Shown: positions 42,772 through 52,697, numbered from the stretch's first letter. The stretch: DNA of 64,000 bases from Aestuariimicrobium kwangyangense DSM 21549 (GCF_000421525.1 NZ_ATXE01000002.1:496001-560000); one strand, 5' to 3'. The notes: generated from the letters alone by a model not told the origin. Program-made: numbers and translations.

Positions 42772-42801
42772 TTGGACATCTGTACGAATCAGGAATAGGA
42801 T
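42772..42801 (+). promoter_or_regulatory. Candidate promoter for YbjN-like gene
   Basis: TTGGAC (42772-42777) and TAGGAT (42796-42801) are 18 bp apart; a start near 42808 gives a leader of about 100 nt. It lies within the possible 5' extension of the opposing CDF frame, which argues for the shorter CDF start. Confidence 0.4.
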
Positions 42802-42909
42802 GCTGACATACCGTCGGTTCTCTCCCACGGCCGCCTTTCGTTCTGCCCAGAAATTGTCAGAGCCCCTTCCTATGGTCATGAACGTGGGAATGACCGAAGG
42901 GGGATGGCG

Positions 42910-43830
42910 ATGAACGCAGATTTCTTTGACATCGATGCCGCGACGGACGAGGCGTTCGACGAGTTCGCGGAACTGCTCGAGGTGAGCCTGGAGACGCTCG
43001 AACTCGAGAGCAAGGTGACGATCCGTCAGCTGGCCGGGCACCGCAGCCAGAAGCTGATGGAGGTGACGAAGACGGCCACCGGTCTGACGGTGTTGGCCCT
43101 CGACAACAAGCTGTTGCCGGCCTCGCGTCGGTTGACCCCAGCCGGCATGGCCCACCTCCGGGCCCTCGGCTTCCAACACCTCCGGCAGTTGCCGGGCTAC
43201 TACGTGCGCGTCTTCGCGCTGTCCAATGGCACCCGCGCGGCCGACCACGTCTGCTCGGCCCTGCGCGAGTCGTACGGACTGCTCCACCCGGCCCTGCTCG
43301 CCCAGCCGCTGATCCAGAGCCGGGCGGTCGAGCCGTTCGACGCGCCCGCCCTGCCCCGCGAGGCCGACGACGAGGTCGAGATCGTCGACAGGTACCACCT
43401 CGACATGCTCATCGAGTGTGCCTTCGACTTCAAGGGTGAGGCCTTCCACCGTTCGTCCGATGGCTGGGTGCAGGGCATGTGGGGGTCGGTGCCTGTCTCG
43501 GTTCGCCCGAGCGACGATCTCGGACGGGTGGTCCTGCGCTCCACGGTGCTCGCCCATCTGGTCGATCCCGGCCGGGCAGCGATCGCGGTGGACCTGCTGA
43601 ACGTTTCGGCATGGCCGTTCGACTACTCCGTGGTCGACGACCGCATCTGCCTCCAGGCCGTGATCGCGGCCACGCCGTTCAGCGTCGGCCGGCTGGTCGA
43701 GACCCTGCACGACCTGGCGGCCGAAGCGAGGGCGAGCCGTTCAACGGCCAAGCGCTGCCTCGCCCAGGAGCCGCCCGTGCTCCCCCGCCACACGGATGGC
43801 GACGACTTCACCACCGGTCGTTTCAGCTGA
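42910..43830 (+). CDS. YbjN-like/type III secretion chaperone-fold protein, function unknown
   Basis: A 306-residue soluble acidic protein with two similar halves. It starts MNADFFDIDAATDEAFDEFAELLEV and later has DGWVQGMWGSVPVSVRPSDDLGRVVLRSTVLAHLVDP and YSVVDDRICLQAVIAATPFSVGRLVETLHDLAAEA; the last resembles the YbjN/T3SS-chaperone-like domain common in actinobacteria (strands followed by a helix that packs on them). AAGGGGG 6 nt upstream supports ATG 42910. No catalytic motif is evident. Confidence 0.7.
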   Translation: MNADFFDIDAATDEAFDEFAELLEVSLETLELESKVTIRQLAGHRSQKLMEVTKTATGLTVLALDNKLLPASRRLTPAGMAHLRALGFQHLRQLPGYYVRVFALSNGTRAADHVCSALRESYGLLHPALLAQPLIQSRAVEPFDAPALPREADDEVEIVDRYHLDMLIECAFDFKGEAFHRSSDGWVQGMWGSVPVSVRPSDDLGRVVLRSTVLAHLVDPGRAAIAVDLLNVSAWPFDYSVVDDRICLQAVIAATPFSVGRLVETLHDLAAEARASRSTAKRCLAQEPPVLPRHTDGDDFTTGRFS

Positions 43831-43892
43831 CCCCCGGTCGGCCCGCTGAAGGCCGAGGGCACCCTTGGCCCACCTGTGCCAAGCTGAACCCC

Positions 43893-45203
43893 ATGGCCTC
43901 GTCCGGACTGCACTACGACCTGATCGACCACACCCTCGACAACGGGCTGCGCGTGGTGGTCAACCCCGACCCTTCCAGCCCGGGGGTGGCGGTCAACCTC
44001 TGGTACCAGGTGGGTTCACGCGATGAGGTCGCGCAGAGGACGGGCTTCGCCCACCTCTTCGAACACCTGATGTTCCAGGGCACCTGGACCGGTGTGGGTG
44101 TGGGCGAGCACCTGGCTGCGATCCAGGCCACGGGTGGCGGCGCCAACGCAACCACCAGTTTCGACCGCACCAACTACTTCGAGACCGTCACCCCGGGGGC
44201 CCTCGACCTGGCCCTGTGGCTGGAGGCGCAGCGGATGGAGGCCCTCAAGGTCGACCAGACCAACCTCGACACCCAGCGCGAGGTCGTCAAGGAGGAGAAG
44301 CGCCAGCGCTACGACAACCAGCCCTACGGGGACACGTTCGAGTTGCTGACCTCCCTGGCCTTCGGCGCCGACCATCCCTACGGGCACACCCCGATCGGCT
44401 CGATGGCCGACCTCGACTCCGCCGACCTGGCCGACGTGCAGGCTTTCTACGACCATTGGTACTGCCCGTCGAACGCGGTGCTGGTCCTGGCCGGCCAGAT
44501 CACCGCGGACGAGGCCCTGACCCGCGCCCAGCACCACTTCGGTGCCATCCCCGCGCGACAGCGCCCGACCCGGGCCACCATGGGCCTTCCCCAGGTCGAC
44601 CTGCGGGGGGCCAGGCATGTCGTCCACCGTGACGTCCCCCGAGACACCGTCCACCTCGTCTGGCCCGTTCCGCCCCAGCACTCCGGCGACGACCTCGCCC
44701 TCGACGTGGCACTCGGCCTGCTCTCGGGTGGGCAGTCGGCCCGGCTGCACCAGCGACTCGTCCGTGAACTCGAGGTCGCCGAGGGGGTGAGCGCCTCCAC
44801 CCTCGGACTGGTGGCGGGCACCAACCTTGCCCTGGTCAGCGCCCGCGTCCGTCCCGAGTCGTCACCAGCACAGGTGCGCGACCTGCTCCTGGCCGAGATC
44901 GTGGCACTCGCCACCGAAGGGCCCACCGACGAGGAACTCGATCGGGCCGATGCCCAGACCGAGCGCGAGTGGCTCGAAGAACTCGCGACCGTGGAGGCTC
45001 GCGCCGACGAGATCAACCAGTGGACGTCCACCACGGGTGACCCGACGGCCATCAACCGCCACCTGGCCGACCTGTCGGCGGTCACCGCCGACGACGTCAG
45101 CCGCGCGCTGGGCACGCACCTCGCCCCCGAGGACGTCTTCACCCTCGACTACCTGACCGCGTCGAACCCCCTGCCCGCTTCGGAGAAGGAAGCCCGTCGA
45201 TGA
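43893..45203 (+). CDS. M16 zinc peptidase, catalytic subunit-like
   Basis: A 436-residue insulinase/processing-peptidase family protein. The inverted zinc motif HLFEH (HxxEH) is at about residues 53-57 and the distal Glu lies in REVVKEEKRQRYDN (about residue 130-137), both as in active M16 enzymes. The first active-site domain and second half-domain (DTVHLVWPVPPQHSGDDLALDVALGLLSGG) are intact. CAAGCT lies 7 nt upstream of ATG 43893 (possible leaderless start). It overlaps the second M16 gene by 4 nt; the two probably form a heterodimer. Confidence 0.92.
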   Translation: MASSGLHYDLIDHTLDNGLRVVVNPDPSSPGVAVNLWYQVGSRDEVAQRTGFAHLFEHLMFQGTWTGVGVGEHLAAIQATGGGANATTSFDRTNYFETVTPGALDLALWLEAQRMEALKVDQTNLDTQREVVKEEKRQRYDNQPYGDTFELLTSLAFGADHPYGHTPIGSMADLDSADLADVQAFYDHWYCPSNAVLVLAGQITADEALTRAQHHFGAIPARQRPTRATMGLPQVDLRGARHVVHRDVPRDTVHLVWPVPPQHSGDDLALDVALGLLSGGQSARLHQRLVRELEVAEGVSASTLGLVAGTNLALVSARVRPESSPAQVRDLLLAEIVALATEGPTDEELDRADAQTEREWLEELATVEARADEINQWTSTTGDPTAINRHLADLSAVTADDVSRALGTHLAPEDVFTLDYLTASNPLPASEKEARR

Positions 45204-46579
45204 CCCCGATCACCGAGCCCACCACCCCCCGCCACCTGCGGCCGTCGGTGATCGCGGCGAACCCTTGGCTGTTCCCCATTCCCGAGATCGCCCGGTTGGC
45301 GAACGGCCTCGAGATCTGGGCCTACAACCTGCCCGGCCAGCACGTCATCGCCCTCGACCTCACCCTCGACATCGACCTCTCGGTCGAGCCCAGGCAGCTG
45401 GAGGGCATCGCCACCATGGCCCTGCGCACCTCGGACGAGGGCAGCCACGACCACCCCGGCCCCCGGTTGGCCGAAGCCCTGGAGTCGGCGGGCGCCGCCT
45501 ACGACGGCGCCATCAACCACCACTTCACGGGCTGCAGCCTGGACGCACCGACCACCCGCATCCAGACGGCCCTCGACCTCTTCCGCGAGATCCTCACCAC
45601 CCCGGAGCACAACCCGGCTGACCTCTCCCGTCACGTCTCCCTGCGCCTGGCCGAGATCGAGCAGGAGCGAGCCTCCGGGCCCGCCACCGCGAACCGGTCG
45701 ACCCGCCAACTGATGTGGGGCCGCGAACAGCGACGGGGCCGTCCGAGCGGGGGCACCGCCGAGACCCTGCACCGCATCACCCGCGACGACCTGGCCGCGT
45801 TCCACGCCAGCACCTGGCGTCCGGACGTCGCCCGGGTCGTGATCGCCGGCGACCATCCCGACCTGATCGGGCTGGTCACCGAGGCGCTCGGCGACTGGGT
45901 TCGCCCGACCACACCGGCCGTCACCACCGCCGAGGTACCCACTGCCCTGCCCGCAGCGGGCGCGGGAGTGGTGCACCTCGTGGATCGTCCCGAGGCCGTG
46001 CAGGTGGACCTCCGCATCGGTGGGGTGGGGCTGTCACGGCGCGACCGCGACCTGCCCGCCCTGCAATTGGCCGGAGTCGCCGTGGGTGGCAGCTTTCTCA
46101 GCCGACTGAACGAGCGGCTGCGGGAAGACCTGGGCTACACCTACGGCATCGGCTTCAGCCACCGACCCTCGTCCAGCAGTTCGCGCTGGCAGGTCAGCAC
46201 CAGTGTGCGCACCGAGGTCGCCGCCGATGCCCTGGCCGAGACCATCCCGCTGCTCGACCTCGGGTCCCGCCCGCTCACCGATCGCGAGGTGGACGATGCC
46301 CGGGCCCAACTCGTCACCATCGCACCGCTGCGTTACGAGACCGCCTCCGCGATCGTCGGGCAGGCGGCGGCCATCGCCACCGACGGGCTCGACGTCGACT
46401 GGATCAACCGCTACTTCGCGCGCATGTCGGCCACCGACCCCGACGAGGCCACCGCGGTCTTCAGTCGGGTGGTCACACCGCAGAGCCAGCAGACCGTCAT
46501 GGTCGGCCCCGCTGAGGCCCTGCGACCCGCCCTGGAGGCCCGCGGGTTCACCGTGCTCCCCCACCGGGCCGACGACTGA
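45200..46579 (+). CDS. M16-family protein, non-catalytic partner
   Basis: A 459-residue M16-fold protein. At the place of the zinc motif the sequence is ALRTSDEGSHDH, so HxxEH is missing and it should not bind zinc. The C-terminal half has the GGSFLSRLNERLREDLGYTYGIG motif (R/Y substrate-binding residues) typical of the partner subunit. This is the pattern of known bacterial M16B pairs, where one chain carries the metal and the other helps bind substrate. Starts at ATG in an ATGA overlap. Confidence 0.9.
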   Translation: MTPITEPTTPRHLRPSVIAANPWLFPIPEIARLANGLEIWAYNLPGQHVIALDLTLDIDLSVEPRQLEGIATMALRTSDEGSHDHPGPRLAEALESAGAAYDGAINHHFTGCSLDAPTTRIQTALDLFREILTTPEHNPADLSRHVSLRLAEIEQERASGPATANRSTRQLMWGREQRRGRPSGGTAETLHRITRDDLAAFHASTWRPDVARVVIAGDHPDLIGLVTEALGDWVRPTTPAVTTAEVPTALPAAGAGVVHLVDRPEAVQVDLRIGGVGLSRRDRDLPALQLAGVAVGGSFLSRLNERLREDLGYTYGIGFSHRPSSSSSRWQVSTSVRTEVAADALAETIPLLDLGSRPLTDREVDDARAQLVTIAPLRYETASAIVGQAAAIATDGLDVDWINRYFARMSATDPDEATAVFSRVVTPQSQQTVMVGPAEALRPALEARGFTVLPHRADD

Positions 46580-46618
46580 TCGTCAGCAGCCGGGCCGAGG
46601 CCCACGCCATCCCGCGAG

Positions 46619-49468
46619 CTACTTGACGACCTTGAGGGCCTCCTCGACCTTGGTGCGCGCTATGGCCAACTGCTTCTGGTACTCGGCCAGGTTGCCCTGC
46701 TTGAGGGCGGAGTCGGCAGCGGTGAAGGCTGCCTGGGCCTCGGCCAGCAGCTTCGCGGCGGTGGGATTGGTCGTGGGATTGGTGGTCGGGCTGGTCGGTT
46801 TCTCCTCGGTCTGTCCACCGGCGTCACCACCGAAGACCGCGTCGAGCGCCTCCTGCAGGGTGTCACCGATGCCCACGTGCTCACCGAACCGCACCACCAC
46901 GAACTGCAGGGCGGGGTATCCCCCGTTGGCGCTCGACTGGCGCTGGGTGTAGATCGGCTGCACGTAGAGCAGGCCACCCCCCAAGGGGAGCGTGAGCAGG
47001 TTGCCGAAGATGGCCTGCGCGCTGCCCTGGTTCAGGAAGGGACGCAGCTTCTCGGCCACGACCGTGTTGGTGGTGATGGCGTTCATCGTCTGGGAGGGGC
47101 CGGGGATCTGTTGCGAGTCGTCCATCCGCAGGATCCGGATCTTGCCGTAGTCGGCGCTGGTCGCGTCGGCGTTGACGGCCATGTACGAGCGCAGGTTCTC
47201 GCGCTTGTCGGGGACGAAGACCGAGGTCTGGCTGAACACCGGTGAGGAGTCGCCCGGCCACTTGATGGTCAGGTAGTACGGGGGCTCCAGCTTGCCTCCG
47301 CTCTGCGTGGGGTCGGCCGGCACGCGCCACAGGTCGGAGTTCTGCATCAGCGTCAGCGGATTGGTGGTGTGGTACTTGCCCAGCACTTGGCGCTGCACCT
47401 TGAACAGGTCCTGCGGGTAGCGCAGGTGGCTGAGCAGCGCGCTGGGGATGGACGACTTGGGCTTCACCACCCCCGGGTAGACCTTCATCTCGGTCTGCAG
47501 GATCGGGTCGGTCTCGTCCCAGGCGTACAGCGTGACCGTGCCGTCGTAGGCGTCGACGACAGCCTTCACGGAGTTGCGCAGGTAGTTGACGTTCTTCTGG
47601 GCGACGCCGATCGACTGGGAATCAGTCGTGGCCGCCCGTAGGTCGACCCGCTGGGAGTTCGGGTAGGAGTCACTGGTGGTGTAGCCGTCGACGACCCAGA
47701 CGACTCGTCCGTTGACCACGGTGGGGTACGGGTCCTGGTCGACGGTCAACCACGGCGCCACCTTCTGCACGCGCACCCGTGGCTCGCGGTCGAAGAGGAT
47801 CTTCGAGTCGGCGTTGACCTGGTTCGACAACAGCAGGTTGGCGTCGACGTTCGTCGTGGCGAACATCAGCCGCACCAGCCAGTTGCGCAGCGACACCCCT
47901 CCGGCGCCGGAGTAGGTCACCTTCTGGTCCTTGCCGAGGTCACCGCTGGTGGGCAGGTCGAGCTCCACGGGAGCCGTGCCCGAGGGTGCGCCCACCACCA
48001 CGTACTGGCTGGACTCCTCGCCGAAGTAGATGCGCGGCTGCTCGACCCCCAACTTGCCGCGGGAGGGCAGGTCACCCTCGAGCCAGACCGGCTCACCGTT
48101 CAACTCCCGCTGGTTGCCGTAGGCGGCGACCAGGCCGTAGCCATGGGTGTAGACGGTGTGCAGGTTGTTCCACGACTTGTCGGCCAACTTGTCCACGTCG
48201 ACCTCACGGGCGGCGACCACCGCGTCGGTGGTCTGACCGTCGAGGGTGTAGCGGTCGACATCGAGTTCGGAGGGGAAGGAGTAGTAGCCGCGCACCTGCT
48301 GCTGTTGCTCGAACGCGGCCGAGATGACGGCCGGATCCATCAGTCGGATGGACGGAAGTGCCTCCGCGTCCTGCCTCAGTTGGCCGGCTGTGGCCGTGGT
48401 GACGGCGGGGTAGTCGGTGATCTCGGTGCCCGCGATGCCGTACGCGTCACGGGTGGCCTTGATGTTGGCCGCCACGTAGTCGTACTCCTTGGACTGGTAG
48501 CTCGGACGAACACTCAGTCGCTGAAGGGCCGCTGGATAGATCCCCTGCACCACGATCGAGGTGACCAGCATCACCACCAGGGTCGAGCCGACCAGGGGCC
48601 ACCGCCGCAACTTGGCATTGACGACGAGCCCGGCGGCGCACAGGAAAGACACCACCGCCATCACCAGCTTGCCTGTGATGCGGGCATGGGCGTCGGCGTA
48701 GCCGACACCGGTGAACAGGTAGTTGGGGCTCACCTGGTAGGTGAATCGCTCGAGCAACTGCAGTCCCCCGTAGGCGACCAGCAGGGCAGCCATCAGCAGT
48801 GACAGGTGCGCCTGGGCGGGTGAGTCGAACGGCGACGAGGCCTGGCGCGTGCCCGGGCGGCCCCCGAGCCGGGGAGCCATCGCCCGCAGCGCCCCGTTGG
48901 CGAGGTGGGTCACGCCCGCCACCACCAGGCAGGCCACCAGCACCGCGATCACGAACCCGACGACGAACATCCACCACGGCAGGGCGAACACGAAGAAGGA
49001 GGCATCCAGCCCCGAGTAGGGATCGCGGGTGCCGAAGTCCGTCGCGTTGCGCCACGCCAGGTATCTGTCGGTCTGGTCGGCGGCGGCGAGCCCGGCGAGC
49101 AGTCCGAGCACGCCCGCGGGCAGCAGACTCGTCGTCCACCACCGCTGTTCGATGAGTTCGCGGTAGCGGGCCAGCACGGGCGAGGCGGCTGGGGTGCGCA
49201 CCTTGGGACGCATGCGGTGGGCGACCATGACGGTCAGGGCAACCGAGACCCCCATCACCAGCGCAAAGACCAGGAAGAGGAGCAGCGAGGTCACCAGCCG
49301 GGTCACGTAGACCGACCTCACCCCCACCGACGAGTACCACATCGCCGACGTGGTGATCCGGCTCGCGACCAGCCAGCCGATCACCAACACACCCACGGCC
49401 AGCACCACCCACCCCAACCGGGAGCGGTGCTCCGTCTTGGCCGGGTGGCGGATGCTTGCGGTCGTCAT
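46619..49468 (-). CDS. UPF0182-family large membrane protein
   Basis: A 949-residue protein. About seven hydrophobic helices occupy residues 20-320, then a large extracytoplasmic domain follows (QRLSVRPSYQSKEYDYVAANIKATRDAYGI onward, with NLLLSNQVNADSKILFDREPRVRVQKVAPWL). A C-terminal Ala/Glu/Lys-rich helix (about 905-949) could form a coiled coil, after a Thr/Pro-rich stretch with repeated NPT. The family is conserved in actinobacteria and cyanobacteria; function is unknown. It overlaps the PPA1309-family gene by 4 nt. Confidence 0.93.
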   Translation of the reverse strand: MTTASIRHPAKTEHRSRLGWVVLAVGVLVIGWLVASRITTSAMWYSSVGVRSVYVTRLVTSLLLFLVFALVMGVSVALTVMVAHRMRPKVRTPAASPVLARYRELIEQRWWTTSLLPAGVLGLLAGLAAADQTDRYLAWRNATDFGTRDPYSGLDASFFVFALPWWMFVVGFVIAVLVACLVVAGVTHLANGALRAMAPRLGGRPGTRQASSPFDSPAQAHLSLLMAALLVAYGGLQLLERFTYQVSPNYLFTGVGYADAHARITGKLVMAVVSFLCAAGLVVNAKLRRWPLVGSTLVVMLVTSIVVQGIYPAALQRLSVRPSYQSKEYDYVAANIKATRDAYGIAGTEITDYPAVTTATAGQLRQDAEALPSIRLMDPAVISAAFEQQQQVRGYYSFPSELDVDRYTLDGQTTDAVVAAREVDVDKLADKSWNNLHTVYTHGYGLVAAYGNQRELNGEPVWLEGDLPSRGKLGVEQPRIYFGEESSQYVVVGAPSGTAPVELDLPTSGDLGKDQKVTYSGAGGVSLRNWLVRLMFATTNVDANLLLSNQVNADSKILFDREPRVRVQKVAPWLTVDQDPYPTVVNGRVVWVVDGYTTSDSYPNSQRVDLRAATTDSQSIGVAQKNVNYLRNSVKAVVDAYDGTVTLYAWDETDPILQTEMKVYPGVVKPKSSIPSALLSHLRYPQDLFKVQRQVLGKYHTTNPLTLMQNSDLWRVPADPTQSGGKLEPPYYLTIKWPGDSSPVFSQTSVFVPDKRENLRSYMAVNADATSADYGKIRILRMDDSQQIPGPSQTMNAITTNTVVAEKLRPFLNQGSAQAIFGNLLTLPLGGGLLYVQPIYTQRQSSANGGYPALQFVVVRFGEHVGIGDTLQEALDAVFGGDAGGQTEEKPTSPTTNPTTNPTAAKLLAEAQAAFTAADSALKQGNLAEYQKQLAIARTKVEEALKVVK

Positions 49469-49974
49469 CTCAGTGTCCCCAATAGTGCCGTGGCCAGACC
49501 GGGCACGAAGTCATCCCCGCCCAGCAGTTCGTCGGGATGGCTCAGCAGTCGTCCCAGACCGTGCTGCGTGCCGTCACGCAGGGCGCCGACCACGACGCGT
49601 GCGTCCTGGCGCTGCGGATGGTGGTGGACGAACTCCTCGGCGGCCGCCGGATCGCTGGGGATCTGGGAGTCGAGCGCCGGCGGGAGGAACGACCGTTCGA
49701 GGGCCAGGGCACACCCGGCGACGGTCGCCGGCCACTGGATGCGCGACAGGGTGGCGAACAGGCTGTCACCCAGGACGAAGTCCTCCTGCTCGATGCTCGA
49801 CAGGGAGTCGGGTGATCCTGCCGTCAGGTGTGCGGCGAGGCTGGGTTCCTGCTGGATGAGCACATCGGTGCGCACGAGTGCGAACAGCCGTGCCGGCTGG
49901 TCCCAACCCGCGCGGCTGACATGTCGTTCGATCTCGGCCAGTGCCGCGATCAGGGTGTTGGTCTGCTCGCTCAA
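49465..49974 (-). CDS. PPA1309-family protein, function unknown
   Basis: A 169-residue soluble protein, matching the actinobacterial family named after Cutibacterium acnes PPA1309 (ALVRTDVLIQQEPSLAAHL and EFVHHHPQRQDARVVVGALRDGTQHGLGRLL are the recognisable blocks). It lies between the PDZ protease and UPF0182 genes, overlapping each by 4 nt. In actinobacteria this order is common, which suggests a shared envelope role. No catalytic motif is seen. Confidence 0.88.
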   Translation of the reverse strand: MSEQTNTLIAALAEIERHVSRAGWDQPARLFALVRTDVLIQQEPSLAAHLTAGSPDSLSSIEQEDFVLGDSLFATLSRIQWPATVAGCALALERSFLPPALDSQIPSDPAAAEEFVHHHPQRQDARVVVGALRDGTQHGLGRLLSHPDELLGGDDFVPGLATALLGTLR

Positions 49975-51095
49975 CAGCGAGGCACCTCCTTGCCGGATGG
50001 ATCCTGCTGCAACTGCGCCAGCGCCGAGATGGCGTCGCGCAGGGTGGCCACCTTGACCAGTCGGAGATCGGTCTCGAGACCGGCGAGGTCCTTGCAGTTG
50101 TCGGCCGGCACCAGGAAGATCGTCGCCTTGGCCCGTTCGGCCCCGGCGATCTTCTCCTGGATGCCCCCGATCGCCCCGACGTTGCCGTCCGGTCCGATCG
50201 AGCCGGTGCCGGCGACACTGCGACCCGCGAGCATGTCGGAGGGGTCGATCCGGTCGTAGATGGCCAGTGCGAACACCAGCCCGGCGCTGGGCCCCACGAT
50301 GCGTGGATCGAGCGAGAACTGCACCGTGGCGCCGTACTTGTAGCCGGTGGCCGTGGTGATCCCGACGATCGGCACGGTGGCGTCCTTCGCCGAGGCCGCA
50401 GTGGTGATGGTGACCGTGAGCTGCTTGCCGGCGCGTTCGACGGTGAAGACCACCTGCTCCCCCACCTTGTGGCGACGGATGCGGCTGCGCACGTCCTCAT
50501 TGGTCTGGACGGCCACCGAGTCGATCTTGAGGATCAGGTCACCCGGTTGGAGCTTCTGGTTGGAGGGCCCTGACACGCTCACCCCCTGGACCTGCGGCAA
50601 CTCCAGCACCGGTTGGCCCGCGGCCCTCAGAGCCGCGACGACGGCATCGCGCTGCGAGGTGTCCATCATGGCCACCTCGTCGGCCTTCACCTGCTGGTCG
50701 GACTTGGTGGGCGGGTAGATGACCTCACGGGGAAGCACGTCATGGCGCGGCAGCCAGTGGTCGGCCAGGGCCTCTGCCAGTCCGAGGTGGCCGTCGACGG
50801 TGGTGACCGATACCGTCGTCATGAAGAGCCGACCGTTCTCGGGTTGGCTGGGTACTCCCCCCACCTGGATCAGCGGTTTGCCCGACTGGTCCTTGCCGGC
50901 GACGTCGAGGGTGCCGCCCGGGGCCCACGCCACGAAGGGGATCGGCGCGAGGAAGATGACCAGCCCCAGCCCGACGAAGGCGACGGCCGCCACCAGTGCC
51001 GTGATGCTGTTCGACGACCAGGGATCGTGCGCGGCACGACGGCGCCGTCCCAGGGCACGAACCACCCGATGAGGTGTCCCGCGCCCGACCGTCAT
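49971..51095 (-). CDS. Membrane-anchored PDZ/Lon-like serine protease (YlbL type)
   Basis: A 374-residue protein with a basic N-terminus, one transmembrane helix (about 30-52), a PDZ domain (VSGPSNQKLQPGDLILKIDSVAVQTNEDV, about 160-235) and a Lon-type S16 proteolytic domain. The catalytic Ser is in GPSAGLVFALA and the Lys in IQEKIAGAERAKAT. It is outside-facing. TAGGGT lies 7 nt upstream of ATG 51095, predicting a leaderless mRNA for the three-gene operon. Confidence 0.93.
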   Translation of the reverse strand: MTVGRGTPHRVVRALGRRRRAAHDPWSSNSITALVAAVAFVGLGLVIFLAPIPFVAWAPGGTLDVAGKDQSGKPLIQVGGVPSQPENGRLFMTTVSVTTVDGHLGLAEALADHWLPRHDVLPREVIYPPTKSDQQVKADEVAMMDTSQRDAVVAALRAAGQPVLELPQVQGVSVSGPSNQKLQPGDLILKIDSVAVQTNEDVRSRIRRHKVGEQVVFTVERAGKQLTVTITTAASAKDATVPIVGITTATGYKYGATVQFSLDPRIVGPSAGLVFALAIYDRIDPSDMLAGRSVAGTGSIGPDGNVGAIGGIQEKIAGAERAKATIFLVPADNCKDLAGLETDLRLVKVATLRDAISALAQLQQDPSGKEVPRC

Positions 51096-51102
51096 GGCCT
51101 GA

Positions 51103-51108
51103 ACCCTA
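51103..51108 (-). promoter_or_regulatory. -10 element TAGGGT for the PDZ protease operon, leaderless start
   Basis: Minus-strand TAGGGT lies 7 nt before ATG 51095. Confidence 0.55.
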
Positions 51109-51220
51109 CCGTGCCCCCGAACCGGGCCAGCAGCGACGCAGGGGCCTTGGGTCGAGGGACGCGCTGCGGTTCAATGGAGCAGACACGGACCGCAAGGTCT
51201 GCAGCAGCCAGGAGGATCCC

Positions 51221-52687
51221 TTGACACCGCCGACCACCCCAGGTTCGCCCACCCCGGGCGGGGACGACCAGCCCAAGGACCCCTTCGAGGCCCTGTTCGA
51301 ACAACTGGGTCTGACCGGTGCCGGTGGCCAGGTCGACTTCAACGAGTTGGCTGCCCGGCTGCAGCAGATGCTGGGTGGTGCCCAGGGGGGCGAGTTCCCA
51401 GGTGGCCTGCTGGCTGGTGGGCCGTTCCCCGGGTTCGGGGGCTTTCCCGGACTGGCCGGCATGCCCGGTTCCACCGGCGCGGGTGAGCAGCCAGAGGGTG
51501 GATCCCTGAACTGGACGCAGGTGCGCCAGCTCACCCGGCAACTATCCGCCCAAGCGGGTCCGGATCCCACCCCGACCCTGCACGACCAGTCCGCCGTCCA
51601 GTCCGCGGTCCGGCTCGCCGATCTGTGGCTGGACGAGGTGTGCGAGTTCCCCCAGGTGGCGAGCACCCCTCAGGCGTGGAGCCGGGCGGAGTGGATCGAG
51701 TCGACTGTCGCGTCGTGGAAACCGATCGTTGACCCGATCATCGGTTCGCTGGCCGACGCGATGATGGGTCTGCTCACCCAGCAGCAGGCCGAACTTCCCG
51801 CCGATGACCCGATGGCCGGCCTCACCCAGATGCTGGCGCCCATGATGAAGCACATGGCGGCCGGCATGTACCAGCTGCAGTTCGCCCAAGCTCTCGCCAG
51901 CCTTTCGGGAAAGGTCGTATCCGGCGCCGAGATCGGCTTCCAGCTGCTGGCTGAGCCGCGGGTGACCATCCTGCCGAAGAATGTCCAGGACCAGTTCGGG
52001 GAACTCGAACTGCCCCTGGACGACGTGCGTCTCTACCTGACCCTGCGCGAGTCGGCACGCCAGCGACTGTTCGCCCACGTCGGTTGGCTGGGCCCCCAGC
52101 TGTTGGCCTATGTGGAGCACTACGCCCGTGAGACGCGGATTGACCAAGCCGCTGTCGAGAGCGTGTTCGACTTCGACGAGATGGAGCAGATGACCCCGCA
52201 ACGCATGCAGGAGCTCTCCCAGCAGCTGCAGGGCAAGCTTTTCGAACCCAGTCGGACCCCCGAGCAGGTCGAGGTGCTCGGTCGGCTGGAGACCCTGCTG
52301 GCGCTGACCGAGGGATGGGTCGACGAACTGGTCGCGAAGGCTGCCGGTCGCTACATGCCCAACCATGCGGCGCTCGCCGAGTCGTGGCGCAGGCGGCGGG
52401 GTGCGGGCGGTCCGGCCGAGGAGGTCTTCGCGTCGTTGGTGGGACTGGAGCTGCGTCCGCGTCGGATGCGTGACGCGGCGAACCTGTGGGCGGCCGTCAC
52501 CGAACTGCGTGGGCAGCACGAACGGGATCGCCTCTGGAGCCATCCCGACCTCCTGCCGACAGCGGCAGCCCTTGACGACCCGATGGGCTTCGCCACCCCC
52601 GAGGCGGAGACCCCGGCGGAGGGCGACGAGATGGACCGCGCCTTGGCGCAGCTGCTCGCCGAGGAGTCGGACAAGCCCGAAGGCTGA
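51221..52687 (+). CDS. DUF2342/Zincin_2-family protein (putative zinc-dependent metalloprotease)
   Basis: A 488-residue soluble protein. A Gly/Pro-rich N-terminus (about 1-95) is followed by a helical domain with LREQ-like RESARQRLFAHVGWLGPQLLAYVEHYARE, LARLETLLALTEGWVDELVAKAAG and AEEVFASLVGLELRPRRMRDAANLWAAV, all family hallmarks. I see no HExxH, so protease activity is doubtful from sequence. The start is TTG 51221: AGGAGG (51210-51215) ends 5 nt before it, and no ATG/GTG has comparable support. Divergent from the PDZ protease gene, as in mycobacteria (Rv3194c/Rv3195). Confidence 0.88.
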   Translation: MTPPTTPGSPTPGGDDQPKDPFEALFEQLGLTGAGGQVDFNELAARLQQMLGGAQGGEFPGGLLAGGPFPGFGGFPGLAGMPGSTGAGEQPEGGSLNWTQVRQLTRQLSAQAGPDPTPTLHDQSAVQSAVRLADLWLDEVCEFPQVASTPQAWSRAEWIESTVASWKPIVDPIIGSLADAMMGLLTQQQAELPADDPMAGLTQMLAPMMKHMAAGMYQLQFAQALASLSGKVVSGAEIGFQLLAEPRVTILPKNVQDQFGELELPLDDVRLYLTLRESARQRLFAHVGWLGPQLLAYVEHYARETRIDQAAVESVFDFDEMEQMTPQRMQELSQQLQGKLFEPSRTPEQVEVLGRLETLLALTEGWVDELVAKAAGRYMPNHAALAESWRRRRGAGGPAEEVFASLVGLELRPRRMRDAANLWAAVTELRGQHERDRLWSHPDLLPTAAALDDPMGFATPEAETPAEGDEMDRALAQLLAEESDKPEG

Positions 52688-52697
52688 TCACGCCGAA

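Noticed and set aside
51221-52687. HExxH zinc-protease motif in the DUF2342 protein
   Set aside because: No HExxH is present; the metalloprotease name comes from the family only.
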